DNA of 64,000 nt from Legionella sp. Lineage in GTDB: Bacteria; Pseudomonadota; Gammaproteobacteria; Legionellales; Legionellaceae. Location: contig JAOATK010000009.1 of NCBI GenBank assembly GCA_030158115.1, forward strand, positions 1 to 64,000. The letters run 5' to 3'. Of the stretch, positions 55,742-64,000 are shown one piece after another. A model generated the notes under the pieces. The model had not been told where the DNA came from. It did no database searches and worked only from the letters and a program-made list of their open reading frames with translations. Both the position numbers and the translations under genes were made by a program. Positions within the stretch are counted from its first letter, which is position 1, and every line of letters starts with the position of its first letter.

Positions 55742-56554
55742 TTGAATTCTAGCCAGCAAGCGATTGGTGTTTTTGACTCAGGGATGGGTGGCTTAACAGT
55801 TTTGCGTGCCTTAAAGGATAGTTTGCCTCAAGAGTCTTTTCTTTATCTTGGAGATACAGCACGTCTTCCTTATGGAACTAAAAGCCCTAACACGGTAAAA
55901 CAATATGCCATGCAAATGGCAAAATTATTAGTTGAACGTCAGATCAAAGCCTTAGTGATAGCGTGTAATACAGCAACTACAGCGGCTTTGCCGTATTTGC
56001 AATCGATGTTACCTGATATTCCTGTCCTTGGTGTAGTGGTTCCCGGAGCATCAGCAGTGGTTGCAGCAACCAAGAATAAGCGTATCACCGTATTAGCTAC
56101 GGAAACCACCATTGCGTCTAAAGCTTATCAAGAGTTGATTGTGCAGCAAATACCGGATGCGGTAATTAACACACGGGCTTGTAGCGTGTTAGTAGCCTTA
56201 GCGGAAGAGGGAATGACTAATAATTTGGTAGCTCGCGAAGCATTAAAACATTATTTGGATGGGTTTCAGGATGAAGACACCGTGTTATTAGGGTGCACAC
56301 ATTTCCCTGTTTTTAAGTCTTTATTGATGGAGTTATTACCCAAAGGCGTGTCTATTGTCGATTCAGCCCAAGCCACAGCGGTTTCATTAAAGCAATTATT
56401 AAGAGAGCAAGACTTATTACGAGAACAATCCTCTGGCAATCCCATCATCAATTACTTAGTTACTGACTCAGTAAAACGTTTCCAATCTGTGGGCAAGATA
56501 TTTCTAGGCGAAGATTTAATGCTTAGTGATATCGAGCTAGTTGATATTCGATAA
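55742..56554 (+). CDS. murI: glutamate racemase
   Basis: A 270-residue enzyme making D-glutamate for peptidoglycan. The TTG at 55742 is the likely start, since aaggag lies 7 nt before it; the GTG at 55736 is too close to that site. The two catalytic cysteines are in VIACNTATTAALPYL and VLLGCTHFPVF. The N-terminal GVFDSGMGGLTVL and YLGDTARLPYG are diagnostic. It follows the large candidate effector by 11 nt and could be read from its transcript. A hairpin follows at 56563. Confidence 0.94.
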   Translation: MNSSQQAIGVFDSGMGGLTVLRALKDSLPQESFLYLGDTARLPYGTKSPNTVKQYAMQMAKLLVERQIKALVIACNTATTAALPYLQSMLPDIPVLGVVVPGASAVVAATKNKRITVLATETTIASKAYQELIVQQIPDAVINTRACSVLVALAEEGMTNNLVAREALKHYLDGFQDEDTVLLGCTHFPVFKSLLMELLPKGVSIVDSAQATAVSLKQLLREQDLLREQSSGNPIINYLVTDSVKRFQSVGKIFLGEDLMLSDIELVDIR

Positions 56555-56562
56555 TAAATACA

Positions 56563-56586
56563 AATAACACCTAGCAAGGTGTTATT
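56563..56586 (+). terminator. hairpin after murI
   Basis: A 9-bp perfect stem aataacacc/ggtgttatt with a 6-nt loop lies 8 nt after the murI stop, before the tandem repeat. There is no T-run. Confidence 0.5.
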
Positions 56587-56590
56587 GTAG

Positions 56591-56702
56591 GTTGGGTCGT
56601 GACCCAACAATGCCCTTGAGTCAAGCCTAGCCTCGATGTTGGGTCGTGACCCAACAATGCCCTTGAGTCAAGCCTAGCCTCGATGTTGGGTCGTGACCCA
56701 AC
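56591..56702. repeat. 47-bp tandem repeat with embedded palindrome
   Basis: Two identical 47-bp units (56591-56637, 56638-56684) are followed by an 18-nt partial third (56685-56702). Each begins with the palindrome gttgggtcgtgacccaac. Outer gtag (56587) and ctac (56703) make the ends of the array complementary, so the whole can fold as one large hairpin. It lies between convergent murI and gpsA. Confidence 0.85.
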
Positions 56703-56718
56703 CTACTTTTGATATGAA

Positions 56719-57711
56719 TTACTCGCCTCTAGGGGGGCGACTCATTAAATTTTGAACAGCCTGTTCTGGGCTAATCGCTCCTGCCAATAAGGCATTAATT
56801 TGCTCACAAATTGGCATTTCTATCTTATTTTGCTTAGCTAAGGTACATACTTGCTCGGCGTTGCCTTTGCCTTCAACGACTTGACCTATTTGTTTTTCCG
56901 CTTCTTGTATGCCTATATTTTGACCTATAAGCAAGCCAAAGCGACGATTACGGGATTGATTATCTGTGCAGGTTAATACTAAATCCCCCACGCCGGCTAA
57001 ACCTAAAAATGTTTCGGCTTGTGCACCAAGACTTAGGCCTAAGCGACTCATTTCAGCCAAACCACGGGTAATTAAAGCGGCCTTTGCATTCGCGCCATAA
57101 CCTAAGCCATCGCTCACGCCACAACCAATAGCCAAAACATTTTTAACGGCACCACAAATTTGTACGCCAATGAGATCATCACTTAAATAAACGCGAATAT
57201 TGCTGTGATGGAGTATCTGTTGAATCTTTTTTTGATACGCTAAATTATTACTGGCTAGCGTTAAAGCCGTAGGTAAGAAACAGGCTACTTCCTTAGCAAA
57301 AGAGGGTCCAGAAATCACGGCAATGGGGAAGTCAGGACCAAAGTGATTGGCGATGAGCTGACTTAGCAATTGGTGACTAACTGGATCAATCCCTTTGGTT
57401 ATCCAGGCAATACCATGTTTGGGTTTGGTTATTTTAGAGAGCAGCTCCGCAAAGGCATGTGAGGGGACTGCAATAATAACTTCATCGGCTTCTTGAATAC
57501 ATTGAGTTAGATCAGCCGCTGGAAATAAGGTGTCTGGGAAAGTAATATCCGGTAAATAACGAGGGTTACACTTTTTTTCTATCATTAGTGCAACATGCTG
57601 TGGATTATGTGCCCACAGCAAAATACGATGCCCTATTTGAGCTAGATGAATGGCAACTGCGGTGCCCCACGAACCGGCACCTAATATAGCAATAGTCTTT
57701 TGCTTCATCAT
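56719..57711 (-). CDS. gpsA: glycerol-3-phosphate dehydrogenase [NAD(P)+]
   Basis: A 330-residue cytosolic enzyme reducing dihydroxyacetone phosphate to sn-glycerol-3-phosphate for phospholipid synthesis. The nucleotide-binding motif is ILGAGSWGTAVAIHLA. Catalytic Lys lies in GAVKNVLAIGCGVSDGLGYGANAKAALITRGLAEM. GVGDLVLTCTDNQSRNRRFG is diagnostic. It is last in the rhodanese-grxC-secB-gpsA operon, with a 4-nt gap to secB, the same order as in E. coli. Confidence 0.95.
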   Translation of the reverse strand: MMKQKTIAILGAGSWGTAVAIHLAQIGHRILLWAHNPQHVALMIEKKCNPRYLPDITFPDTLFPAADLTQCIQEADEVIIAVPSHAFAELLSKITKPKHGIAWITKGIDPVSHQLLSQLIANHFGPDFPIAVISGPSFAKEVACFLPTALTLASNNLAYQKKIQQILHHSNIRVYLSDDLIGVQICGAVKNVLAIGCGVSDGLGYGANAKAALITRGLAEMSRLGLSLGAQAETFLGLAGVGDLVLTCTDNQSRNRRFGLLIGQNIGIQEAEKQIGQVVEGKGNAEQVCTLAKQNKIEMPICEQINALLAGAISPEQAVQNLMSRPPRGE

Positions 57712-57715
57712 TTAA

Positions 57716-58204
57716 TTAGTGAGTAATTGCTTCTTCAGTAGCATGCGCTCCTTTTTCTTTTTCTGCAAGTTTTTGCATATATAACGCATCAAAGTTAATA
57801 GGGGCTAGTACGAGCTGAGGGAAGCTGCCTTGAATGACCATAGATGTAATCGCTTCACGAGCATAAGGGAATAAAATATTAGGGCAAAAACTATTTAATA
57901 AATGCTCCAATTGATCTTCTATAGCGCCTTGTATTGTGAAAATACCGGCTTGTTTTACTTCAGCCAGAAAAGCAGTTGTTTTTTGATTGGAGACAGTCAC
58001 TGTGACAGTCAAAACCACTTCAAAAATACCTTTTTCTAGTTGGTTGTTAGTCATGTTGAGATCTAGATTTAGTTCTGGTTCCCATTGTTGTTGAAATACT
58101 GCAGGAGTATTGGGCGTTTCAAATGATGAGTCTTTGACATAGATTCTTTGTATCATGAATTGTGTGTCATTATTTTGTTGTTCTTGATTCGCTTGTTGAG
58201 TCAC
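57716..58204 (-). CDS. secB: protein-export chaperone SecB
   Basis: A 162-residue cytosolic tetrameric chaperone that keeps preproteins unfolded and hands them to SecA. FMIQRIYVKDSSFETPNTPAVF, VVLTVTVTV, EVKQAGIFTI, CPNILFPYAREAITSMVIQGSFPQLVLAPINFDALY are all family hallmarks. It lies between grxC and gpsA in a compact operon. Confidence 0.96.
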   Translation of the reverse strand: MTQQANQEQQNNDTQFMIQRIYVKDSSFETPNTPAVFQQQWEPELNLDLNMTNNQLEKGIFEVVLTVTVTVSNQKTTAFLAEVKQAGIFTIQGAIEDQLEHLLNSFCPNILFPYAREAITSMVIQGSFPQLVLAPINFDALYMQKLAEKEKGAHATEEAITH

Positions 58205-58211
58205 GATATTC

Positions 58212-58466
58212 CTATCCTTTTAATAATGGGTCCAATTTCCCCTGGGCGTCCAGGGCATATAAATCATCGCAGCCACCAATATGATGACTATTAATGAAAA
58301 TTTGCGGCACAGTATGTCTATTGCTTTTTGTAATCATGTCTTCACGAAATTCAGGTTGTAAATCAATACGAATATCCGTAAAGAGCGCATTTTTTTTATT
58401 TAATAATTCGCGGGCTTTAACACAATAGGGACAGTAGCCGGTACTGTACATAATGATAGTAGCCAT
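58212..58466 (-). CDS. grxC: glutaredoxin 3
   Basis: An 84-residue thiol oxidoreductase reduced by glutathione. The active site is TGYCPYCVKARELL. TVPQIFINSHHIGGCDDLYAL contains the cis-Pro and the glutathione-binding GG. It is typical GrxC size. It lies 4 nt after the rhodanese gene and 7 nt before secB. Confidence 0.95.
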   Translation of the reverse strand: MATIIMYSTGYCPYCVKARELLNKKNALFTDIRIDLQPEFREDMITKSNRHTVPQIFINSHHIGGCDDLYALDAQGKLDPLLKG

Positions 58467-58470
58467 GATG

Positions 58471-58890
58471 TTACTTTCCTTTAACTAAAGGAAGATCAGC
58501 ATTTTGCCAAGCAGCAATACCGCCACTTAGTACTAATAATTGATATCCCTGAGTGCGAATTTTGGCTGCAAAAGCGGTGGCTTGTATTCCGCGAGCACAG
58601 ACTATAATGATGGGCTTATTTTTATATTTATCCATTTTTTTCTGGGAGAAATCTTCTTCTTTTGCTTGAATGGAATCAATAATATGTCCCTTTTTAAAGG
58701 TTTCTGTATCACGCAAATCGATAACAACAGCATTTTCATTATTAATTAAATCAACAGCAGCTTGAGGACTTAGTTCTTTTGCTTTCTTTTTTTGTGTCAG
58801 CAGTTCATTTAGGAAAGTTAAGAATAAAACCACAATGAAAATAAGCCACAGTTGCCAGTGGTTTGTAATAAATTGACTTAGGTGTTCCAT
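58471..58890 (-). CDS. membrane-anchored rhodanese-domain protein (YibN-like)
   Basis: A 139-residue protein with an N-terminal membrane anchor (HWQLWLIFIVVLFLTFLNELL) and a rhodanese domain: VIDLRDTETFKKGHIIDSIQA, then the presumptive persulfide Cys in IIVCARGIQA, and LSGGIAAWQNADLP. It is first in the operon with grxC, secB and gpsA, the position held by yibN in E. coli. YibN acts at the inner membrane near the Sec/YidC machinery; here that role is inferred from synteny. Confidence 0.9.
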   Translation of the reverse strand: MEHLSQFITNHWQLWLIFIVVLFLTFLNELLTQKKKAKELSPQAAVDLINNENAVVIDLRDTETFKKGHIIDSIQAKEEDFSQKKMDKYKNKPIIIVCARGIQATAFAAKIRTQGYQLLVLSGGIAAWQNADLPLVKGK

Positions 58891-58973
58891 AAAGGGCTCT
58901 TAATATTTTTTAGTAATGAAGCGAATTATCCTCAGAATGGGGAGGTAACGCAAGTGAAATACGTATAATGCTT

Positions 58974-59148
58974 CGGTAACGCAAACGGGCACGCAAACGT
59001 TTACGTAGATGAGCGCTTACGCGCGGTTTATTAAATTGGTAAACGTAGCTTGGTTGCAAACAGATTGACTACGTACCAAGATTATTTTTTTTATACTGCG
59101 CGTAAGCGCTCATCTACGTAAACGTTTGCGTGCCCGTTTGCGTTACCG
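58974..59148. repeat. 175-bp element with perfect 51-bp inverted arms
   Basis: Left arm 58974-59024 and right arm 59098-59148 are exact reverse complements over all 51 positions, checked base by base. A 73-nt centre holds a second, imperfect nested inverted repeat (ggtaaacgtag / ctacgtacc). The arms are richer in GC than the surroundings and repeat gcaaacg internally. There is no ORF. It lies between the smr gene and the yibN-like gene, both minus strand. Confidence 0.9.
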
Positions 59149-59165
59149 CGATTAAGACGCAAAGC

Positions 59166-59714
59166 CTACCCTCTTTTCCTTTTTAACAACACATAAACAG
59201 CCCCACATCCCCCATCTTTAGGTAAAGCGCTATGAAAAGCTAATACGTCTTCAAATTGAGGAAGCCAGCGGTTAACCAAATTTTTAATGACCGGCGGTGC
59301 TCCCTCATGCCCACCTTTACCATGAATGATAAGTAGACATCTTTTCTCATTTTGGGCTTGGTGTTGAATAAAGCGGCATAAAGACTCACGTGCCATGTCG
59401 CCTTTTAATCCATGTAGGTCCAAGCGTGCTTCCCAAGGAATTTGTCCATTTCTTAAGGCTTTAAATCGTTGATTTGGAAGCCCTGATTGAGAATAGGAAA
59501 GAATGCTATTTGAAAGAACAGACTCCTGAATAATATCCGATAAATAATATTCTTCTTTTGTTTCCTGGATAGGAAGAGGCGTTTTTCTGCGAATAATAGC
59601 AGGTTTTGGGGTTACTGTTTGCACTCGTTTTGTTTTTTCGTTTAATGGTTTTACAGAACGCATGTGTTCACGAAACAAAGCTTTGTCCTCTTCGGACATT
59701 CCATCATCAACCAT
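59166..59714 (-). CDS. smrB: Smr-domain protein (SmrB-like endonuclease)
   Basis: A 182-residue protein with a variable charged N-terminus and a C-terminal Smr domain: LDLHGLKGDMARESL (catalytic DLHG) and LLIIHGKGGHEGAPPV (HGxG), ending in AVYVLLKRK. E. coli SmrB cleaves mRNA between collided ribosomes. The gene is divergent from prmB as in E. coli, supporting the name. Confidence 0.88.
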   Translation of the reverse strand: MVDDGMSEEDKALFREHMRSVKPLNEKTKRVQTVTPKPAIIRRKTPLPIQETKEEYYLSDIIQESVLSNSILSYSQSGLPNQRFKALRNGQIPWEARLDLHGLKGDMARESLCRFIQHQAQNEKRCLLIIHGKGGHEGAPPVIKNLVNRWLPQFEDVLAFHSALPKDGGCGAVYVLLKRKRG

Positions 59715-59854
59715 TTTTTTTAGAAGTTAAGAACAATAGGGGAAGTATAACTCAGGTTCATGGAAAGCAGGACAGATTTTCTGATATAAGATACAATCAG
59801 CACTTTGATGTTATTGGGTAAAAGTCATCTTGAAACCCTAAAAGTGGAGTGGTA

Positions 59855-60772
59855 ATGAACAATTATATCCTGAAGGAAACAGAAGAGTTATCTACCGTCT
59901 TGGATTTCCTGCGTTTTAGTTTATCTTGCGCGACTCATGCGAATTTATATTATGGTCATGGCACTGACAATGCTTGGGATGACATGCGTTCTTTGATTCT
60001 TAGAAGTTTATTTTTACCATATGATCTCGATCCTCATTTATTAAATGGACGTTTAACTACGAGTGAAAAAAAGCATTTATGCCAGCAACTTGAGAAACGG
60101 ATTAACCAACGCGTACCTGTGCCTTATTTAATTAAAGAGGCGTATTTTTGTGATTTACCTTTTTATGTGGATGAGCGCGTTCTTATTCCACGATCTCCTA
60201 TAGGCGAACTGATTAAAGAGCAATTTGCACCTTGGATAGATGCCGATAATATCTATCGAGTATTGGATCTTTGTACAGGAAGTGGATGCATTGCAATCGC
60301 TTGCTGTTATGCATTTCCTGAGGCGATGGTTGATGCTGTGGATATCTCTAGTGAAGCACTTGCTGTAGCTGCCATTAATCGTGAGGAATTAGGCGTTGAG
60401 GAACAATTGACGTTAATTGAGTCGGATTGTTTCGTCAAGGTTCCCAAAGTCAGCTATGATTTAATCGTCAGTAACCCGCCTTATGTGGGCAAAGAAGAAA
60501 TGCAAACTCTGCCTGATGAGTTTCGTCATGAGCCTGTGCTGGCTTTAGAAACCACTAATAATGGCTTAGCTATTGTAGACAATATTTTGAAAAATGCTCA
60601 TGCTTATTTAAGCGATCATGGTATTTTGGTTGTAGAGGTAGGAAATAGTGAAGAAGCACTGTGTAATGCTTATCCTCAGGTCCCATTTACCTGGTTGGAG
60701 ATGTGCGATGGCGGACATGGTGTATTTTTATTAACTAAGCAACAATTGAATGAGTATTTTCATGTCGGGTAA
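59855..60772 (+). CDS. prmB: 50S ribosomal protein L3 glutamine methyltransferase
   Basis: A 305-residue N5-glutamine methyltransferase. The ATG at 59855 has ggag 5 nt upstream; the longer GTG frame is rejected. The SAM motif is [20 protein letters not shown], and the catalytic motif is VSNPPYVG. The N-terminal helical region with [18 protein letters not shown] separates PrmB from PrmC by its RSPIGE. It overlaps aroC by 11 nt, and the smrB|prmB-aroC layout matches E. coli. Confidence 0.94.
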   Translation: MNNYILKETEELSTVLDFLRFSLSCATHANLYYGHGTDNAWDDMRSLILRSLFLPYDLDPHLLNGRLTTSEKKHLCQQLEKRINQRVPVPYLIKEAYFCDLPFYVDERVLIPRSPIGELIKEQFAPWIDADNIYRVLDLCTGSGCIAIACCYAFPEAMVDAVDISSEALAVAAINREELGVEEQLTLIESDCFVKVPKVSYDLIVSNPPYVGKEEMQTLPDEFRHEPVLALETTNNGLAIVDNILKNAHAYLSDHGILVVEVGNSEEALCNAYPQVPFTWLEMCDGGHGVFLLTKQQLNEYFHVG

Positions 60773-61820
60773 TACCTTTGGGACTCTATTTACAACGACT
60801 ACCTTTGGGGAAAGTCATGGCCCGGTAATTGGCTGCGTAGTAGATGGATGTCCGCCTGGGTTGAGTCTTTGTGCAGAGGATATTCAACCTTTTTTGGATA
60901 AGCGTAAACCTGGGCAATCAAAATACACAACTCAACGTCGAGAAGAAGATAAAGTAGAAATTCTTTCGGGTGTATTCAAAGGAAAAACTACTGGGGCCCC
61001 GATCGCTTTATTGATTCAGAATACAGATCAGCGTGCCAGTGATTATGAGGAAATAAAAGATTTATTTCGTCCAGGACATGCCGATTTTACTTACCATCAT
61101 AAATATGGTCATCGTGATTATCGTGGTGGAGGGCGTTCTTCTGCCAGGGAGACTGCAGCGCGTGTTGCTGCTGGTGCGATTGCTCGTTTGTATTTACAGC
61201 GACATGCCCAGATTGAGATTGTAGGTTATTTGGCGCAAATGGGTGACTTGGTTATGGATTTCGATAAAGAGGCAGAAATCCATAATAACCCGTTTTTTTG
61301 TCCTAATAATACACAGACAAAAGCGCTTGCTTCCTACATCGAAGACTTAAGGCGACAGGGAGATTCTATAGGTGCTCGTGTGAAAATACTTGCCAAGAAT
61401 GTACCTATAGGACTAGGAGACCCAGTATTTGATAAATTGGATGCGATGATTGCGTTTGCTATGATGTCAATTAATGCGGTTAAAGGGGTTGAAATAGGTG
61501 CCGGCTTTACTTCAGTTAACCAGTTAGGCTCCATCCACCGAGATCAAATGTCTCAGCAAGGGTTTTTAAGTAACCATGCAGGTGGTATTTTGGGTGGCAT
61601 TTCGACAGGACAAACTATAGAAGTGAGTATTGCTTTAAAACCAACATCTAGTATCACGACCCCTGGTCAAACGATTAATGTCCTAGGAGAAGAGGTCACT
61701 GTAGTGACAAAAGGGCGCCATGATCCTTGTGTAGGAATTAGAGCTGTGCCTATAGCAGAAGCAATGATGGCGTTAACGTTAATGGATCATTATTTAAGAC
61801 ATCAAGCTATAAAATCATAG
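60762..61820 (+). CDS. aroC: chorismate synthase
   Basis: A 352-residue enzyme converting EPSP to chorismate with reduced FMN, the last step of the shikimate pathway. The ATG at 60762 lies inside the end of prmB and gives [10 protein letters not shown], the usual N-terminus. [45 protein letters not shown] and GGISTGQ are hallmarks; [17 protein letters not shown] closes the domain. Length is normal. Confidence 0.96.
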   Translation: MSGNTFGTLFTTTTFGESHGPVIGCVVDGCPPGLSLCAEDIQPFLDKRKPGQSKYTTQRREEDKVEILSGVFKGKTTGAPIALLIQNTDQRASDYEEIKDLFRPGHADFTYHHKYGHRDYRGGGRSSARETAARVAAGAIARLYLQRHAQIEIVGYLAQMGDLVMDFDKEAEIHNNPFFCPNNTQTKALASYIEDLRRQGDSIGARVKILAKNVPIGLGDPVFDKLDAMIAFAMMSINAVKGVEIGAGFTSVNQLGSIHRDQMSQQGFLSNHAGGILGGISTGQTIEVSIALKPTSSITTPGQTINVLGEEVTVVTKGRHDPCVGIRAVPIAEAMMALTLMDHYLRHQAIKS

Positions 61821-61876
61821 CTTGGTTGCATCTACCAGGTGACATTTGTTTTGTACTAAATTTATTAAAGAGGTAA

Positions 61877-62902
61877 ATGATGAGCAAAGAATTAAATATC
61901 GCGATAGTTGGCGTTACGGGCGCTGTGGGTGAGACCTTTTTGACTGTATTAGAAGAAAGAAAATTTCCAGTAAAAAATCTTTATCCTATAGCGAGTTCTC
62001 GTTCATTAGGTAAAACAGTCTCATTTAAAAATAAACAGTTAGACGTTTTAGATTTAGCTGAGTTTGATTTTAGTCAGGCTGACATCGCTTTGTTTTCAGC
62101 AGGCGGTGCTGTTTCCAAAGAATATGCCCCTAAGGCTGTAGCAGCAGGATGTATTGTCATTGATAATAGTTCTTCATTTCGTTATGAGGCGGATATTCCT
62201 TTAGTGGTTCCTGAGGTGAATCCACAGCGTATTGCTGATTATAAAAATCGAGGCATTATTGCAAATCCTAATTGCTCGACCATTCAGATGGTTGTTGCAT
62301 TGAAGCCTTTATATGATGCTGTAGGAATTTCTCGGATTAATGTAGCAACTTACCAATCAGTTTCAGGCACAGGAAAAAAAGCCATTAGTGAGCTGATTGC
62401 GCAAATGGGTGATTTGCTCAATGGTAAACCTGCTAAGGTTGCCGTTTATCCACAACAAATTGCGTTTAATGCCATTCCTCATATTGATCAGTTTGAAGAT
62501 AATGGATACACCCGAGAAGAAATGAAAATGGTTTGGGAAACTCGGAAAATTTTAGAAGACCAAGACATTATGGTTAATCCAACAGCTGTTCGAGTGCCTG
62601 TGATTTATGGCCATTCAGAAGCGATTCATGTGGAATTAAAAAAACCTATGACAGCTATGCAAGCACGTGCCATTCTTTCAAAGGCTGCTGGAATTAAAGT
62701 TGTCGATAATATTGAAAAAGCTAGCTATCCTACCGTTCTAAAAAATGCAGTAGGACGTGATGAGGTATTTATTGGGCGAATCAGAGAAGATATTTCACAT
62801 CCTTGTGGATTAAATCTTTGGGTTGTTGCTGATAATATTCGTAAGGGTGCCGCTTCGAATGCGATCCAAATTGCAGAAATTTTACAGCGAGATTATTTGT
62901 AA
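61877..62902 (+). CDS. asd: aspartate-semialdehyde dehydrogenase
   Basis: A 341-residue enzyme of the aspartate family pathway (lysine, threonine, methionine, diaminopimelate). The nucleotide-binding motif is IVGVTGAVGETFL. The catalytic Cys lies in NPNCSTIQMV, and the substrate-binding GHSEAIHVEL follows. NPTAVRVPV is typical. An adjacent second ATG at 61880 is equally possible. It is upstream of the AnkH-like locus. Confidence 0.95.
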   Translation: MMSKELNIAIVGVTGAVGETFLTVLEERKFPVKNLYPIASSRSLGKTVSFKNKQLDVLDLAEFDFSQADIALFSAGGAVSKEYAPKAVAAGCIVIDNSSSFRYEADIPLVVPEVNPQRIADYKNRGIIANPNCSTIQMVVALKPLYDAVGISRINVATYQSVSGTGKKAISELIAQMGDLLNGKPAKVAVYPQQIAFNAIPHIDQFEDNGYTREEMKMVWETRKILEDQDIMVNPTAVRVPVIYGHSEAIHVELKKPMTAMQARAILSKAAGIKVVDNIEKASYPTVLKNAVGRDEVFIGRIREDISHPCGLNLWVVADNIRKGAASNAIQIAEILQRDYL

Positions 62903-62965
62903 TTTAGGCGCAGCAAAAATCGGTCTTAAAATTACCTCTACTTTTTTTAGGTATATACTTACTTT

Positions 62966-63481
62966 ATGAATGATAAAAAAAGTGATGCTATCAATTTACC
63001 TAGTGTGCGTTCACCTAATGGAAAACGCAAGAGCTCTTATTTAGCTGAAGAAAATCGTTTTAAGAAACGTAAAGGGCGCGTGATAGAACATGAGAGTGAC
63101 TCAAAAAAAGCCTCAACAACAGGTGGGAAACGCGGAGAATCTTATCTGGTTGAAGAAACACGCGCAATGGATCGTAAAAGACGTCAGATGGAACAGGATG
63201 GGGAGCGCAGAATAGCAAAGGTACAAGCACGCGAGCATCCTGAAACAGAAGTTAATAATAGTCCTGAGGAAGCGGCTCAAAATGGTATGTTGCAGCACCC
63301 AGAATTAGATAACCCCCGATTTGATGGGGATGATCCGAATTTAAACCCAGAACCTCCTTTAAACAGTGAGGCGCGTCGTGAGTTTGATAATGAGAGGCGT
63401 GAACAAGAAATGGAAAAACAATTGCGTTTGGGTAACACGTTGAAATATACAACAGCTCCTGTTCCTAGGGGACCTTCATGA
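62966..63481 (+). CDS. small charged protein with duplicated segment, next to AnkH-like gene
   Basis: A 171-residue, very hydrophilic protein, probably largely disordered, with no recognised domain. A 24-residue segment is duplicated: GKRKSSYLAEENRFKKRKG (from 19) and GKRGESYLVEETRAMDRKR (from 54). It ends with an acidic/basic helix (EARREFDNERREQEMEKQLRL). There is no ribosome site at the usual distance, and a TATACT -10 (62954-62959) ends 6 nt before the ATG, so the transcript may be nearly leaderless. Its stop overlaps the start of the ankyrin gene (atga), so the two are coupled and may act together. Confidence 0.7.
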   Translation: MNDKKSDAINLPSVRSPNGKRKSSYLAEENRFKKRKGRVIEHESDSKKASTTGGKRGESYLVEETRAMDRKRRQMEQDGERRIAKVQAREHPETEVNNSPEEAAQNGMLQHPELDNPRFDGDDPNLNPEPPLNSEARREFDNERREQEMEKQLRLGNTLKYTTAPVPRGPS

Positions 63482-64000
63482 CCATAGCCAATGATATTAT
63501 CAATAGACGCATGCCTGATTTTGAAGCGTATCTTCGGGCTGATGAGTCTCTAGATGACATTGATGAATATGGATTCACCCCTCTCATTGAGTGTGCCATT
63601 ACGCGCCAACCACAAATAGCCGAACAATTGATTGCACGTAAAGTGAACATTAACAAACCTGATGTGACAGGGCGTACTCCTTTGCATTGGGCCGTGGATA
63701 ATAATGATGCCGATATGACACGTTTATTATTAACTAATGGAGCGGATTCTAATGCTTATACGCGCAATGGTCTTTCGGTCTTAGTGTATCCCATATTACG
63801 GGGTCATGATGTACTAAAAAATTTGTTGTATCAACATGGCGCAAAACTTGATTTTGCATTGGATTTTATCAACGGGAAACTTTTAGGTCATCGATTTGAA
63901 TTGCAGGGCGATGTCGATATCGTCAATGCCAAAGGCGAGTTTATTGAGTTGGATTATGAAGGCTTTATGTTGGAATTTACGGTTGCCATCATTAAAGATT
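63478..64000 (+). CDS. ankH: ankyrin-repeat effector, AnkH/LegA3-like (truncated by window end)
   Basis: The first 174 residues of an ORF running off the right edge. An agggg site lies 7 nt before the ATG. Three ankyrin repeats are visible: EYGFTPLIECAITRQPQIAEQL, VTGRTPLHWAVDNNDADMTRLL, and a diverged RNGLSVLVYPILRGHDVLKNLL. The following FINGKLLGHRFELQGDVDIVN begins a non-ankyrin region. From memory, AnkH (LegA3) is a Dot/Icm effector conserved across Legionella, with N-terminal ankyrins and a cysteine-protease-like part, and is encoded near asd and aroC. Sequence style and this context fit. The C-terminal domain is outside the window. Confidence 0.7.
   Translation, partial: MTIANDIINRRMPDFEAYLRADESLDDIDEYGFTPLIECAITRQPQIAEQLIARKVNINKPDVTGRTPLHWAVDNNDADMTRLLLTNGADSNAYTRNGLSVLVYPILRGHDVLKNLLYQHGAKLDFALDFINGKLLGHRFELQGDVDIVNAKGEFIELDYEGFMLEFTVAIIKD

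Noticed and set aside
56591..56702. Possible CRISPR array
   Set aside because: The whole 47-bp unit repeats exactly with no variable spacers, and no cas gene is present. It is a plain tandem repeat.

Overview
The window looks like chromosome of a Legionella species. Base composition is AT-rich. Gammaproteobacterial housekeeping clusters (yibN-like/grxC/secB/gpsA, smrB|prmB-aroC, hslVU) alternate with long, lysine- and glutamate-rich eukaryote-like proteins of the kind secreted by the Dot/Icm type IV system. The truncated ankyrin gene at the right edge resembles the core Legionella effector AnkH (LegA3). The gene at 50759 combines kinase-like motifs with an ankyrin-like segment, as in AnkK/LegA5. 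No transposase, integrase, tRNA or CRISPR array was seen.

Layout. 1-400: a 5S rRNA with its terminator, preceded by a copy of a dispersed repeat. 420-1511: a CE-clan (Ulp-like) cysteine protease candidate effector with a PmrA-type promoter box. 1619-10619: eight minus-strand genes, namely gamma-carbonic anhydrase, glutathione reductase, a secreted calcineurin-type phosphoesterase, PBP4-type carboxypeptidase, an orphan ParB, and a three-gene uracil module (upp, URC4/DUF1688, URC1/GTP-cyclohydrolase-II-like). 10765-13756 (plus): MAPEG protein, YkuD_2-type protein, a Gly/His/Tyr-rich secreted protein, MscS channel. 13832-22502 (minus): dbpA, comEC, an unknown, rhlE, a polysaccharide deacetylase and a 458-residue unknown with an internal duplication. 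22940-37120 (plus): ArnT-like glycosyltransferase, two MFS transporters tightly linked to deoB, hslVU behind a sigma-32-like promoter, wrbA, two tandem AP endonucleases, rpmE, malic enzyme, two more MFS transporters. 37222-39983: a D12-class adenine methylase divergent from umuDC. 40044-50652: small membrane proteins, an rRNA methyltransferase, two tandem aromatic amino acid permeases, an OmpA-like lipoprotein, an AddB-like nuclease and an acyltransferase. 50759-55730: two large candidate effectors. 55742-62902: murI, gpsA-secB-grxC-rhodanese, Smr protein, prmB-aroC, asd. 62966-64000: a small charged protein with a duplicated segment, overlapping the AnkH-like gene.

How it fits together. The uracil module (Upp making UMP, URC1/URC4 opening the ring) and the MFS-MFS-deoB operon both point to use of host-derived pyrimidines and nucleosides. 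The candidate effectors sit singly between housekeeping operons. At least two share a tandem TTAA-type box exactly 7 nt upstream of a -10 hexamer, which fits PmrA control. Many intergenic gaps carry short dispersed palindromes. One carries a 175-bp element with perfect 51-bp inverted arms, and another a 47-bp tandem repeat. All functions are read from motifs and context; no database search was run.
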